From Onthophagus taurus (lineage: Eukaryota > Arthropoda > Insecta > Coleoptera > Scarabaeidae), in NCBI RefSeq assembly GCF_036711975.1, contig NC_091966.1:9245501-9309500 (forward strand): a DNA stretch of 64,000 bases, in the 5' to 3' direction. The notes below the pieces were generated by a model. That model was not told the DNA's origin. It saw only the letters and a list, made by a program, of their open reading frames with translations, and did no database searches. Below are positions 37,701-48,841 of this stretch, in pieces. The first letter of the stretch is position 1. Each line of letters begins with the position of its first letter. The translations under genes were made by a program, and so were the position numbers.

Positions 37701-40700
37701 ATAGAAAAACAGGCAGTTATTCATAAATCAGAGAAGGAATCATCATATCATATCAATCAGAGACAAAAGTAGTTCAAGCCGCCCAATGAAGCTGATGTCT
37801 GTATACTACAAAAATCGACCTTACCTAAAAATATATTATATTACTATCGACTTTTGCTTTGTTTGGTCAGCTATATAACGCATCAAATTTAGAACGTTAC
37901 CAACTGAAATTAATGAACCAAGTGAAATAATAAAGTTAGGGTGGGTTGTGTTGGAATCAGGTTAAATTGGGTTGGATTCGTGTTTGGTTGGGTTATATTC
38001 CATCATCAGTGCAATGGCATTAGTCGTTTATCCAGAACGTAAGGAAATTCTATGTTATAATATCCTAATATTTCCAAAATCCTGTTCTTCTATTCCTCCC
38101 TATTCGTTATTTCATCACACTTCTTTTCCAAAATAAGCAAATCTTCGAGATACTTTAATTTTTTTTGGTGTGTCATTTATGCTGAAATAAAATTTAAACT
38201 CTTTCATTCACTGTCATGTAGAGACCATCACCTATCTAGTTAGTGGGCCACACCACGCATATAACTCACCACGATATGAGTTATATGAGATGAAAAGTAT
38301 CAACAGCTATTTTGTAAAGTCCTTGCAGGTTTTCAAACTTCATTATTTAGCAGTTTTATATAATTGAAAATATATAGTTTAAAATCAACATCTCATTTTG
38401 ATTTTCATAGATGTTCTTTTCTGCCAAAGAATTTTTTCGTCAGTATTAATATCCATTCCTGTAACGTGTAAGAATTCAAACCTTAATTGTATTCTGTCCA
38501 TCACTTTAGATACGTAGTTAGCATGACTTAATCTCCTAACTCCCCTACTTTGGATAGTCTTGCTATAAGTACTTGACTCATACATCATCGATGCTCGGCT
38601 CTGTCTTCTCTTACTGTCGTAGCCAAGGCGATAGTATTTTACAGTTGATCTTGATTCTGTTCATGTAGAGTGATGTTAATCAGGAACATACGATAAATAG
38701 TTCTTTTATTTGCCATCGCGGCCCATTTTGAGCACGTCGGCCCATTAAAATGGTAATACACAGTGCGTTTGTGAAAAGTTTGTTCCTGTGATGTACGGCT
38801 GATATAATACCACACCATGGCACTGCATATGGAAACGTGGGAAATAGAATTGAAAAGTTTGCTAAATTCTATACAGATCACATTATAAGATGGTGGGGGT
38901 TTCGGCAAATCACTTCGTATCGACTAATGGGCGAGGGAATATACATCCTCATGGTCCTAAGACTACTAGGTAGGTACTTCTTGTACGATAAAAGATTTCA
39001 GCGTAGAATGTTGTGGTGTTCAGGACTATAACAACTCTTTAATGATAGGAGGTGAGACGTTTAAGCTTTTAGCACATATATTTGTCAACGAAACAATGTC
39101 AGGTGGCCAAAGTGCGCGAGAAGACATCCTTTTTGGTTATGTTGCAAATTAAAAGATTTAAAAGATTTTTGAGTTGAAGAGATTAATTGCTAACCTGAGA
39201 TAATCTTTGAATGTGTAGACAAAGGAAGCAAACCCCAATCCAATTCCTTGACGACACTGTTCATTAAGATAAAGACATCGTACCTCCAGTTTACTTTTAA
39301 ACTTTGTCGTCTTAAATACTACTGCCATCACAACTTTAGAACTTTGGAAATTTTGCTGTATTGCGCAAAGATTAAACATAAGCAGTTTTTTACGTTCTAT
39401 GTAAATTTGCTTACACTGATCATGATTTGTAACATTTCCGGTGAAATCATCTCGTATCTTTCCTAACCAAACGGGTGTCAATTCAAGTCGTTTGATATAT
39501 CATAAATTTACCCATTGTTTTAATTTTATATAACTTTAATGCACTTGTTCAACTTTCGATCTCCTTTAGGTCATCTTCCTTAATCAATATGTCAGTATTT
39601 TTATATATTCATTCGATATTTAAAACTAATGTAGTAATATTCAATTATTTGTAATCCTCCAATAATATAAATTTAATTAAAATTAAATTTACATTTTTAT
39701 TTAGTTGCCATGTGTAACTGAATTCTTATAAGCGAATGCACTTTTATTGAAATAACATTCAGCGCGCCGTTCCAAAAATGAAACGTATTAAGGTAAAATC
39801 AATACGTGGCGTGCTCCGGCACGTTAAATATAGAACGGGGCGAAATGTAGTAGCCCCGTATGAGACACATTTCTAACTTTATATTTGTCCTAATGTGATT
39901 TGCATACAAACTTACGTAAGCGTTTAAAATAAAAATCCTTTATTAGATAATAATGGTGAAAATGAAATACTATCGGATTATACTCGAAATATTTTGATTT
40001 AAAGAAATTTATAATTGATGTTGAGATAATTTCAACGGATTGTTGGTTTAACCGTGTTTAAAGTTTGGAGTAATGTGATGCTGCATCTCTTCATCACGAG
40101 GCATAGCAATAAATTAATTTGGGGTCGGGGTGGCGTCGCGACGCTGGTAGCGAAGAATTACAATGAATGCAAGTTGGCGTTAATTCACGCAATTAGTGGG
40201 GCTTAACTCTTTCGAACAAACTCCGAGGGAAGTTTTAATGCTGGTTATTAAAGGAAATTTACGCGGGCCCGCGAACTGAAGAATTATTCCGTTTTCAATT
40301 TCGTTAATGTTCGCCGGACAAGCGCCCCATACTAATTGTGTCTCCGATTTCGGGCCGCATTTTTCGGCCGCGACCCAAAATGAAGATTGCGGAAGTTTTC
40401 CTAAGTTATGGTTGAGATTTCGTTCCGTCGGTCGTTCTCCTCAGCACTTTCAATGACTGCTTAGTTGAGATCAACTCCAACTCGGGTTAAGTTTTAACTC
40501 GCCTCAACCAACAACATTAGAATCAAATATATTTTTAGTTTATAAAGAAGACGTAAAATCTGTCGCTACTAAATCAACTGTTTCGTAAAGAAACCCGATT
40601 TATACTTTTGTCGTCGTTGTTCTCGCGCCATTTGTTCGCCGATTTGATACCTTTACTGCATCGAAAGTGCTTTATTAGGAGAAGTGCCTTCGAAGGACGG

Positions 40701-41945
40701 GGAAAAAGTTTTCACAAATTCGAGGTCGAACCGAAACGTTCCTCGATAAATTCAAAAACTCAAAGATAAACAACCGCGGGAGTAGAAGAGAGGAACCGTT
40801 AATCCGGTTCCAGTAACGGTAAACAAAGTTTTCGTGAGACGCAGAAACGATTCCGATATAATTGCAAATGCTTATTGCGACGGCTTATACGGCCGGAACG
40901 GACCGCGCGCGCGGCTCAAAAGCAGATTAGAAACTTCTGACTGCGACAAATGAGCTTACGGGAACCTTTTTAGCTAGAAACTTCGCCACTGGCGCCCGAA
41001 ACTTTTTATTCGCCCGCAAACAGGACGAGAGCAAATAAAAATGTTTGATGTATGACTTTTCGGTGGCTTTCATCTCTCTTTTCGGTGACTTATAAAACAA
41101 ATTGAAATCAAGAAATATTGACTTTATTAAATTTATAACTTTTTGAGATGTTGTAATGATTTCAATATAACGGGTATGCATATAGATAGCAGAAATTTGC
41201 ATATTCTGACATTTATAATCAGCAGGAACAATACGTAATCATTAGATAGGGACGACGTCAGTTTAACGGAAACAATGGTGACGGAAGCGGATCGTAAATT
41301 ATAAAATCATAGGGCGCGTCGATATCGGTCAGGTGCTCGACGTCACTTCCCGCAAAAGGGGTGGGTAAGGCGAAAAGAGGGGTCGGTGCGACTATCGAAG
41401 TCGCCCGGTGGTTATATGTTAAGATCAAGTTGGCATTAAGGTGTTCTGACATGGATGATGTACGGCCCGACCCGGTAATAACGTCACGTAAACTATAAGA
41501 CAAGCTGTGCTTCGAACATCGACAAACGAATAACGGGGTCGCCGCAAAACGAGCGACGACCGAAGACAAAAAAACAGGGAAAAAACGACGCCCGACCTAG
41601 ACTGTGTTGTCGATATCTTCGGTATTCTGACGTCGCAGAACATTGTGCATTATATATAAGTGTGTTTTGGGGCTCGCACGTTGCCTGATCGTGTGGGTTA
41701 TTTTCGGGACGCCGATGAAGGATGACAGTTTGGACGTTTTTAGGACACCGTAGCGTGTCACTTTAAACCAAAAAATTTTCAACAAAAACGCGAAACTTTA
41801 ATATTTTACTAAATGAGTAGATTTAAATTATTAGATCTCTTTACTGTGAGCATCAAAAAGTAAACAGTTGTTACAGTTATAAAGAAGAATATATTTTGTT
41901 GAATATTTTATTATTTATTTTAATTTTTTATTTTTAATTATAAAT
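34721..41945. other. Long gene-free region with GC-richer islands
   Basis: 35,390-35,720, 40,080-40,930 and 41,230-41,640 are GC-richer with CpG and TAATT words; no protein was recognised in them. 37,615-37,700 carries short repeats of GAACACTA and GAACATAT. 37,935-38,000 has a degenerate GGTTGGGTT run. 38,385-39,480 has some open frames of mixed composition, possibly old transposon scraps of unknown family. The rest is AT-rich. Confidence 0.45.
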
Positions 41946-41949
41946 AATA

Positions 41950-42790
41950 TATGACATGGAGATTTTCGAAATTTGATTTTATATATTTTCAAGAATTTGT
42001 AGTAATTCAAGTAGTAAGTAAGTAATTCAGCATCCAAATTAAGAAGTCTCTTTCGTGACTTATTTTGCAGTGATGAAACATATTGCTCACACAGATTTAT
42101 GGTTAGAAATTGCATATGATAATTCATTCCAAACATAAACCCACAAATTGGACAGGTTTTTGTCTTTAAATGCGATTTGAAGTTCTTTATTGGAAGCTAA
42201 GTCAAAAAAGTCTTCCTTGTCCTCCCAATACATACGTATTTTTATAATGAACAGATTTCGAGTCTATGTTTTACTTTTGTCAGACACCTTTCCTGATAAG
42301 TATTTTCTGAAATTGGTCTGAATATTTTGGAAATCACCGCACTAATTACCTAACTAATCACCGACTTATGATTAGTTGAGCTTCTTTCTTTGAAAGTGTA
42401 TTTTGAAATGATTTCACGTTTCCACTTTTGAATTGATTCTCCCATAATTTCAGATTCAAAATAGTTGCTTTAATTTGATCTTCAACCTGGAAACAATTTT
42501 AATTTGCTCCTTGTAATTTTATATTCAAATCATTGAGGTAATTATAGATATCGGAGGTACGACACTTTGATAAGGAATATTAAATAGCTTAAAGTTTTTG
42601 CAAAAACTTTTTCTGAGCGGTGAGGGTCCTGAAATTTATTCTTTATTATTGCTTCGTTGCTTTCAATTTAAGTACTCTTTTAATTCCGTAGGAATTCTTT
42701 TGATAACCAATCCTTCAAATCCTCAAAACGTGTAGATTCGTCAAAATCGCCAGGTCGAACTTTTACACGATTACAATACTTTTTATTTTA
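41950..42790 (-). pseudogene. hAT-family transposase relic (ZBED5/SCAND3-like C-terminal part)
   Basis: Reading the minus strand from 42,560 downward, broken frames give YLNDLNIKLQGANQNCFQVE, DQIKATILNLKLWENQ, then DKEDFFDLASNKELQIAFKD, NLSNLWVYVWNELSYAISN and LTINLCEQYVSSLQNKSRKR. These correspond in order to the LNxLNxxLQGxxxxxxxxxDKI helix region, the spacer and the C-terminal dimerisation block (xxYLCExxFSxLxxIKxKxRxRL) of hAT transposases. Several stops and frameshifts are present. No zinc-finger BED part or terminal repeats were seen. Confidence 0.75.
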
Positions 42791-42879
42791 TACACTTTGG
42801 GTATGCCAGAACGTAAAAATTCCGGGCTTATATTATGCTATATTGTTACAAAAACTTCTGATGAAAAAAAAATACATTG

Positions 42880-43170
42880 ACTAACTCTTCTTCTTCTTCG
42901 ATAGCTCCATAGATCGCTATCTATCCCTGGCCTATCTCAATACTTGCCTTTAAGCCTCTCTGTGCTTGGCCTTCCTCCTCCAGTTTCTGGACTCAAACAT
43001 ATCAATGGCGTCTTCGTCCGTCTCGTTCTCTCTTCGTGCAGCCGACCTTCCCCTAGGTCTCGCTCAATCCGTTTTTCTGTTAAGGCATTGCTTCAGCATC
43101 CTTCCCTCTTTCATCCTGACCACATGTTCTATCCATTGCACTCTCTTGAAGAATAGTTCCTTGTAGTACC
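42880..43170 (-). pseudogene. Non-LTR retrotransposon 3'-end fragment
   Basis: The minus strand reads VQWIEHVVRMKEGRMLKQCL and then an Arg-rich RPRGRSAARRERDGRRR stretch. This fits the HVxRMxxxRxPKxxL ... GRPRKRW end of non-LTR ORF2 proteins. Pieces are in different frames. Confidence 0.6.
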
Positions 43171-43266
43171 TATAGAATTAATCACTTCGTTTATTTCGCT
43201 TTCTTTTCATACGTTAAAAAAGCTATACAAAATGGATGCAAAAAGTAAATAAGGGCATGGAGAGCG

Positions 43267-44289
43267 TACACAGTAAAAAATAATTACATGGTCCAGTACT
43301 AGTAATTTATTGCCATGGATATTCATGTAAAAAGTTACACGTATGTAATAGCAAAATAAATGCATATCTAAACAAGTGCATTTTCCATTTCTCTGTTTGT
43401 ACTTTTCGTTTGTAATTGATGTAATTTTACTTCTTAACCCAGGTAATGTACACGTATTAACACGTAAAAATGACTATATTTATATGTAAAATTACTTGTG
43501 CTATGAATATTGTAGTTCGTCTGCTATGTAATAATTCATTATTCAGCCCTGTACATTTACATAATTTTAAGCTTAAATAAATGTAAAAATTCGAATGTCA
43601 TTATGGAAGTTCTACATATCCAAATTCGTTTTTTGTCCAAATTATGAAAGTCAATAGTTTTTCCACCATTGTTATAATGTTTTACAGTACAAAAGCATTA
43701 AAAAAATAGTGGAAAAAGTGTAAACTTTTACAATTTTAACAGACGGCAAACTTGGAACACAAAAACTTTGTGTACAACCTGTATACGTACTAAAGGGCAC
43801 CAAACACTAAATGGACAGATTAAAGTGGTTTATTTTTATTATTATAAAAGAGCGCGTATAACGTTCCACGATTCATACGTTATTAGACTGTACTCACTGT
43901 ACTTGGCACAATGATGTCAACGCGTTGTGCGTAGTTGCAACGCTATTCGGCCGACTGAACGCAGAAAGTGGTGGTGGGGCCATCCCGTTTTTTACATGTT
44001 CGTAATAGTAATTTTTAACAATATTACATGATTTCCCAATTTATTAAATACATTTACATTGTTTTACTTGATTTTCCATTTATTTACAGGTTTTTCCTAT
44101 AGTTTACATTGCTTTGTGTAATTCATATTAAAAAAATGTAATATTTTGTAAATTTACTAATTTCCTGTAATTTTACTTGGTATTAACTGGATTTCGAAAA
44201 TTACGTTGTTAATTCATGTATTGTTTCATAAGTCAATCTTGTAGTTTATTGTAGTATAATGTATTTTTACATCCATTTTTTACCGTGTA
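43267..44289. mobile_element. Unclassified element with short inverted ends
   Basis: The left end TACACAGTAAAAAA and the right end TTTTTTACCGTGTA are inverted copies with one mismatch. The 1-kb interior is AT-rich and full of GTAAAATTAC/ATGTAAAA words in both orientations, so it looks able to fold. It lies between transposon relics. No target duplication was found and no protein is encoded, so the borders are tentative. Confidence 0.4.
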
Positions 44290-44299
44290 GAACCAGCAT

Positions 44300-44630
44300 A
44301 GAAGTTTTGTTTGTCAGCGTTGTTTGTCTTACTGAAACCTGGTTACATTATGCTATGCATTCAGTGGCGCTTTTCCGGCTCGATTAATGTTTTTGCTGTA
44401 GTTCTGATTGATTTTCTGGTGTAGAAGCTCTAAGCGATAAATATATTTCAGGGTTGTGTGTTCTTCGCTACTTGTACTTTTTATTATTTATCTCTTTTGC
44501 CAATTTTCTTTGATTGTTACAATCTATAGAATCTATAGAGATCCTGGTTATATCTAGTTCTCCATATATTATTCTCATATATTGGCAAGCATACAATCCA
44601 TCTCAGGATCTTGCTCTCAAAGGTATCTGC
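44300..44630 (-). pseudogene. Non-LTR RT C-terminal fragment
   Basis: On the minus strand, ADTFESKILRWIVC is followed by PIYENNIWRTRYNQDLYRFY. This matches the FExKILRxI ... NGxWRxRxNxELYxLY block after the RT domain of insect non-LTR elements. It abuts the Tc1 relic next to it on the same strand. Confidence 0.6.
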
Positions 44631-44960
44631 GATGTTTGCCAGCCGTGAGTTAGCAGCCACTCCTTTATAATTTTGGCCGTATGTTTTGGATCGTTGTTCC
44701 CTTGAAGCATCAAGTCACTCATTAGAATCGTTAAAGAATCTATTTTGTTCATTGTTGGGGCAATAAACATCAGATTGGCGACACCTGATGTCGTTATAAA
44801 ACCTCAGACCATAATCGAGCCTTTACAGTATTTGATAGAGTTAATAACAAACTTCTCATTGAAGGACTCTTATTCTACTTACCCTTACTCATCTTCAACA
44901 TACCGATGCCTGCCTGATATTTCTGATATTTCGATTGCGATTTGAACTTCACTTGAATGA
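44630..44960 (-). pseudogene. Second Tc1-like transposase relic
   Basis: The minus strand reads GSIMV, a stop, GFITTSGVANLMFIA, then LQGNNDPKHTAKIIKEWL. It matches the middle of Tc1 transposases, where GSVMVWG and the catalytic block QQDNDPKHTA are usual; here the Asp is Asn. The DD34E third block (SPDLNPIE) is missing, because the sequence passes into a non-LTR fragment. It is a different family member from the relic at 30.4 kb. Confidence 0.75.
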
Positions 44961-45754
44961 AATGATTTTAGCATAGTTGTAAGGGAGTTTGTTTATCTTT
45001 TTTACGAATGTGAATTTCATGGTTTTATTTCGAAACTTATAGTATAAGAAATAATTTATTGAGTAAAATTTTAGTGGATGCAGTCCTTATTTCAGTGCGA
45101 TAAAAATGTTTATGCGGTAGGCTGAATTTCTTCCTCTCTGAAAAGCAGTGAATTCGAGACCTTTTTTGTAAACGGGCGCTAACGCGGCGCCTAATTCGTT
45201 ATCCACAGTCGAATTCGTCGCCATTAAAATATTCCGCCCGCATAATTCGTTTTGCGGTGCGATTCGGCCGCGACGTCATTATTAAATGCATAAATTTCCG
45301 GCGAATTAACAAATAAACTCGGTTAGTATTTTAATTGGTGTTTAATTGTATAAATCTAGAGCGAGCGGCGGACAAAGCGTCGGCGGCGTCGCTCGCCGCG
45401 CCTCCATTTCCATACCGGCCGAATTTAAAATTTAAAAACACGCCCAATTGAAAAGTAACTCAAGAGGAGAGACGAGCGCGCCGTCGACATTCATATTTAA
45501 TTGGATAATTTCGTTTGGAATTTTTATCCTAGCCAACCCTTCTGCTGGAAAGGCAGTTTTTTCAAATATTTATAAAATGTAAATATCGCCGGAACAGAAA
45601 TATCCTTTAAGCCTCTCCAAACAAAAAAAAAAAAGAAAAGAAAGAATACGATATGTAGGGGACTTTCCGTATTACGTCATATTTTGTTCTTAAATTTAGG
45701 CCGACTAAAATTAAACATTGCGCAAATTATACAATTCTTTATGTAATCACAATC
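44961..45754. other. Intergenic DNA upstream of the cuticle gene cluster
   Basis: 45,160-45,480 is a GC-richer island (GCGGCGTCGCTCGCCGCG and TAATTA words). No protein was recognised. An A-rich run lies at 45,625-45,650. Confidence 0.5.
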
Positions 45755-45789
45755 TAACCTAGACCCCTAGGTAAAAAAAGAAAAAGTGA
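45755..45789 (+). promoter_or_regulatory. Shared upstream block of the cuticle genes (gene 1)
   Basis: TAACCTAGACCCCTAGG is followed by an A-rich GTAAAAAAAGAAAAAG. The same block occurs upstream of genes 4, 5, 6 and 7 at a similar distance from the TATA box. Function is inferred from this conservation. Confidence 0.6.
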
Positions 45790-45829
45790 AATTGTAACAT
45801 TGCCAGGGCGTGTACTTGCTGAATTTCAA

Positions 45830-45837
45830 TATATAAA
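45830..45837 (+). promoter_or_regulatory. TATA box of cuticle gene 1
   Basis: TATATAAA lies 79 bp before the ATG. It is preceded by GGCGTGTACTTGCTGAATTT, a block nearly identical in genes 2, 3 and 4 and recognisable in gene 6. Confidence 0.75.
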
Positions 45838-45908
45838 GCCAAATCTTTTCAGATAAATCATACCAAAATCAACACTCACAAGAACAACATCTACCAACTA
45901 ATACTAAA

Positions 45909-46487
45909 ATGGCTTTCAAGGTAATGAATAAAAGTAAACGATAAATTAAAATAATAATTATAAATTGTTCTTAGTTCACCATCTTAGCTGCTTTAATCGC
46001 AGTTTCTTCCGCTGGAGTTCTTCCTGCTCCATACCCAGCTCATTATGCCGCCCCAGTATACGCAGCCCCCATAGCTAAAGTAGCAGCTCCAGTATATGCT
46101 AAAGCCGTAGCTCCAGAACCATACGATGCTCATCCACAATACAACTTTAATTACGATGTTCATGACGATCATACTGGAGACGTGAAAAGCCAACAAGAAG
46201 TTCGTGATGGAGATGTAGTTAAAGGAGCTTACTCTTTCATCGAATCTGATGGATCTAGACGTATTGTTGAATACACTTCCGACCCAGAACACGGATTCAA
46301 CGCTGTTGTTCAAAGACAAGAAGGTGCCGCTCATCCAACTGGCCCAGCTGCCGCTCCAGCTTACGCTAAAGTAGCCGCTCCAATTTATTCGGCACCAATT
46401 GCTAAAGTTGCTGCGCCAGTTTATGCTGCACCTGTAGCTAAAGTAGCTGCTTATCCCGGTTATGCATCCCATGGATATTACCATTAA
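45909..46487 (+). CDS. RR-2 cuticle protein 1
   Basis: Two coding exons, 45909-45920 (MAFK) and 45975-46487, with a GT-AG intron of 54 bp; 174 residues. The signal peptide is [17 protein letters not shown], cut before GVLP, and the intron splits it after codon 4. Residues 19-50 are [19 protein letters not shown]-type repeats. Residues about 58-118 form the RR-2 chitin-binding domain, with [41 protein letters not shown] and HGFNAVV. More AAPxY/AKVAAP repeats and the end GYYH follow. The protein should be secreted by epidermal cells and bind chitin in the cuticle. AATAAA lies at 46547-46552. It is the first of seven paralogues; the exact subfamily name is not known. Confidence 0.95.
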
Positions 46488-46552
46488 TAGGAAGTTATAG
46501 CATAGCATTTGAAATTATGAATGTGTTATTTATTTATTTAATTAGAAATAAA

Positions 46553-48060
46553 AGTAAATCAATTGCATTACATTTTATTGGTTTTTTTATCAATTTCATT
46601 CAGAGAAATTTGTCATTTTTGTATACACAAAGCATATAAAGAAAAAGTATTGTAATCGAGCAAACATGCTTAACTTTTATCGACAATCTTATAAAACCTC
46701 ACAATCAGTGGTTAATGGGAATTACATAAGAATAGTATCTCAAGCAGTTTCTTTCTGTCACCCCAAGAAGTCGAAAATGATTCTTTTACAAATACGTACA
46801 ATTCTACTGCGAAAATCGGTTTATTTGTGCATATCGTCGATTATCTGCCTAATACTTCAGTGGCAAAAGTGACAATAAGGGTGTTCTGGCTACATATAAG
46901 TCGGTAGATTCGCCTAAAGAACAATTTTAAGCTGTGCTCGCCGGTGCCAATAATGGTTGCTTCCAAAGCTTCGTTGAAATGCCCTGAAGATAACTTCAAG
47001 CCTTACTGAGCTCTACGTTAACCATCTCTATAACTTGAGACTTGTTAACAACTCGATCATACCAACAAAATGACGAGACAGTAATTTCTATTTTAATGGT
47101 AGTAAGTTTCAATGACAGTAATTTTCCAAATCCCTTTGGAAAATCCTTACCCCGCTTGATGTAGCCAGAATGTAATCAAAGCGGGATATACAAGAGGCCT
47201 AAATGATGATAAATGGAATGTATATGTCCTAGATGTCAATTACAAATAATTAAAATTGAATTTTATCAAAAATCAATTTTCTGTTGAAATTCGTAATTAT
47301 TAAATTTGTTAACTTTACGCTTATTATTGTTGGAAGGGTTTGTCATTAAAGTTGATTTGATTACGAATACAAGAACGCATGAAACTACACATTTAGCAAA
47401 TTAATAAAAAACTTTATAAACCTTTTTGATGTCCATTACAATCAGTAAGTTAAAAAAGTGAATCATTTTACTTTTGTAATTATAAGCTTTATTAAAATTA
47501 CTACAGATTAACTATGTAGACTAATTGTTTACACAGAGAAGATCATAAAATATTTAATCTTGTTTTAATGCTACGAGAACAAATTTTTAATTTCCTTTAA
47601 TCTGACTACATTTTTTTATACCTTAAGCTTAAACATCAATTGTTAGTAGTTGGTATCAGAAAGCACAAAACAGTATTTTAAAAAATCAATAATAATTGAG
47701 TAATAAAATATCGTAATAAGAAGTATTTTAAAATAATTTAATGGAATTCGACGCATTCAAAGTTTACAATAAAACTTTAAAGAGATCGTATCTCAAGAAC
47801 TAATGGAGATATAGTGTACTGAATAGCATTTTAAAGCTAATTTAATGCAGTTTTAATACATCAAATATAAATATTAGATTTTAATCTGGTTACCATAAAT
47901 TACTGCTTTATAAATTTACATATAGAAATATGCTTATTGTTGTATTTTCAGTTTTAATGATTAAATTAAATAATATCATTAAGTTTTTTATTGATATTAA
48001 TCAATGATATAATTACACAATTCATTACGAAAGTACAACCTAAAATAAATTTAGAGCGTA
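46553..48060. repeat. Intergenic copy A of a tandem duplication
   Basis: Non-coding. It matches 48,842-50,560 over most of its length, for example CGCCGGTGCCAATAATGGTT near 46,940 against 49,390, and TATACAAGAGGCCTAAATGA near 47,187 against 49,690. No independent gene is present. Confidence 0.8.
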
Positions 48061-48100
48061 AAATGTTGCATCACTAAGGCGTGTACTCGCTGAATTTGAA

Positions 48101-48108
48101 TATATAAA
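48101..48108 (+). promoter_or_regulatory. TATA box of cuticle gene 2
   Basis: TATATAAA follows GGCGTGTACTCGCTGAATTT, 79 bp before the ATG. The CCTAGACC block is not recognisable upstream of this gene. Confidence 0.75.
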
Positions 48109-48179
48109 CCCAATCCTTCCCAACTACAACATACACAAACCGACACTCACCCGAACAACATCAACGAACATATCATAAA

Positions 48180-48776
48180 ATGGCTTTTAAGGTAATAACT
48201 TAAAATACAAATGAACAAATTAGAACATATTCATTTCAAAAATCAAAACAATTCTATTCGCAGTTCACCATTTTAGCTGCTTTAATCGCAGTCTCTTCGG
48301 CTGGAGTTCTTCCTGCTGCGTACCCAGCTCATTATGGTGCTCCAGTTTACGCCGCCCCAATAGCTAAAGTAGCAGCACCAGTATACGCTAAAGCTGTAGC
48401 TCCAGAACCATACGATGCTCATCCACAATACAATTTCAACTATGATGTTCATGATGCCCACACTGGAGATGTTAAAAGCCAACAAGAAGTTCGCGATGGT
48501 GATGTAGTTAAAGGAGCTTATTCTTTCATCGAATCTGATGGATCTAGACGTGTTGTTGAATATACTTCCGATCCAGAACACGGATTCAACGCTGTTGTTC
48601 AGAGACAAGAAGGGGCTGCCCATCCAACTGGTCCAGCTGCTGCTCCAGCTTATGCTAAAGTAGCCGCTCCAATTTATTCTGCACCAATTGCTAAAGTTGC
48701 TGCCCCAGTTTATGCTGCACCTGTAGCTAAAGTAGCTGCTTATCCCGGTTATGCATCCCACGGATACTACCATTAA
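48180..48776 (+). CDS. RR-2 cuticle protein 2
   Basis: Exons 48180-48191 (MAFK) and 48264-48776, with a 72-bp intron; 174 residues. The layout matches gene 1: signal peptide, AAPVY repeats, RR-2 domain and AKVAAP repeats ending ASHGYYH. Its first two-thirds (promoter, intron, [18 protein letters not shown]) match gene 3. Its last third ([25 protein letters not shown], the stop and the 3' UTR AGGAAGTTATAG) matches gene 1 almost base for base, so it is a mosaic. AATAAA lies at 48836-48841. Predicted role: secreted chitin-binding structural cuticle protein. Confidence 0.94.
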
Positions 48777-48841
48777 TAGGAAGTTATAGTATAGCATTTG
48801 AAATTATGAATTTGTTATTTATTTATTTAATTAGAAATAAA

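Noticed and set aside
37935-38000. GGTTGGGTT-rich stretch as an interstitial telomere repeat
   Set aside because: It is degenerate and does not contain tandem TTAGG, the usual insect telomere unit.
39158-39481. 107-codon minus-strand frame
   Set aside because: No recognisable family, an overlapping + frame of similar size, and average AT composition. It may be a transposon scrap, but I cannot support it.
45993-46508. Long antisense open frame over cuticle gene 1, with similar ones over genes 2-6
   Set aside because: They mirror the sense genes. GCT/GCA/CCA-rich repeats leave the opposite strand free of stops and give Ser/Asn/Trp-rich products without start context or domains.
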